Source: Campylobacterales bacterium (GTDB lineage Bacteria; Campylobacterota; Campylobacteria; Campylobacterales; QNZT01). From it: DNA of 5,253 bases. The DNA is taken from positions 1 through 5,253 of the forward strand of contig DQTU01000080.1 in assembly GCA_015662615.1 (NCBI GenBank). The letters are read 5' to 3'. The translations under genes were made by a program, and so were the position numbers. The notes under the pieces were generated by a model that saw nothing but the letters and a program-made list of their open reading frames with translations, was not told the origin of the DNA and did not search any database. Position 1 is the first letter of the stretch, and every line of letters begins with the position of its first letter. Shown here one piece after another: positions 4,985 to 5,253 of the stretch.

Positions 4985-5253
4985 GTGCATCTTGATATAG
5001 AGACAAAACAGACCATTATAGATACACTAAAAACAGATATACCTAAACTCCAAGCACTTTAATATATTTGGCAGCTATGCTGATGGTAGTGCTACGAATA
5101 AGAGTGACATTGATATCGCATACTTAAGTACCGAAGCATTAAGTCAAATTCAAAGATGGGAAATTTCTCAAAAACTCGCTATTTTACTCTCAAATGATGT
5201 TGACCTTATAGAGCTCTCTTCTACAAATACAATCTTTCGTTATCAGATACTAT
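4985..5253 (+). pseudogene. MNT-type nucleotidyltransferase (probable HEPN/MNT antitoxin), frameshifted and 3'-truncated by the window
   Basis: A GTG at 4985, behind a strong AAGGAG (4974-4979), opens a 25-codon frame that ends at TAA 5060-5062. Skipping one T in the CTTTAA run (5058-5060) joins it to a second frame, open from 5061 to the window end. That frame reads FGSYADGSATNKSDIDIAYL and later NDVDLIELSS and FRYQIL. It carries the full minimal nucleotidyltransferase signature GS-x10-DxD, and a third Asp in DVDL. In the family these bind metal and ATP; MntA-type antitoxins modify a neighbouring HEPN RNase toxin, which would be expected just past the window. The join point falls before the catalytic motif, so the unshifted product is a 25-residue peptide without activity. 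The cause could be a real one-base insertion, a sequencing error, or recoding. It has its own promoter and is unrelated in function to the operon before it. Confidence 0.75.

Overview
The window is AT-rich, densely coded on the + strand only, and holds no rRNA, tRNA, CRISPR array or insertion sequence that I can see. The gene content and style suggest a Campylobacterota (epsilonproteobacterial) chemolithotroph or denitrifier of the Sulfurimonas/Sulfuricurvum/Arcobacter kind: a TTTTTGGTATAAT-type promoter, AAAGGA/AGGAG ribosome sites, overlapping genes, a bactofilin, a multiheme cytochrome and nitrogen-oxide-related genes. This taxonomic call is an inference from style and content, not from a marker gene.

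Layout. Positions 1-464 hold the 3' part of a bactofilin gene. Positions 465-538 are a short regulatory gap. It has a perfect FNR/CRP-type palindrome (TTGAT-N4-ATCAA, 466-479), a -10-like hexamer at exactly class II spacing (502-507), and an inverted repeat that covers the next gene's ribosome site. Positions 539-4950 form one compact six-gene operon: (1) a secreted pentaheme cytochrome c of the c554 type; (2) a fused NirD-NirL/AhbA-AhbB-type siroheme decarboxylase; (3) an unrecognised two-helix membrane protein; (4) a small TusA/DUF2249-like protein; (5) a roughly 12-helix membrane protein resembling NnrS and heme-copper oxidase subunit I; (6) a MIP18/DUF59-family iron-sulfur assembly protein. 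Genes 2/3 and 3/4 overlap by 4 nt and the other gaps are 4-10 nt. A new promoter at 4952-4964 then drives an MNT-type nucleotidyltransferase (probable HEPN/MNT antitoxin) that is broken by a one-base frameshift and runs off the window end.

How the genes may work together. The FNR-type site implies induction by low oxygen or nitrogen oxides. Siroheme decarboxylation is a step towards heme d1 (cytochrome cd1 nitrite reductase) or heme b. The pentaheme cytochrome would handle periplasmic electron transfer, possibly with an N-oxide. The NnrS/HCO-like protein, the DUF2249-like protein and the DUF59 protein recall gene sets seen near denitrification and nitric-oxide-defence genes. I therefore read the operon as an anaerobic nitrogen-oxide respiration, heme-supply or NO-tolerance unit. 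No catalytic subunit of a known terminal reductase is present in the window, so the exact role is open, and this operon is the best candidate here for an undescribed system.
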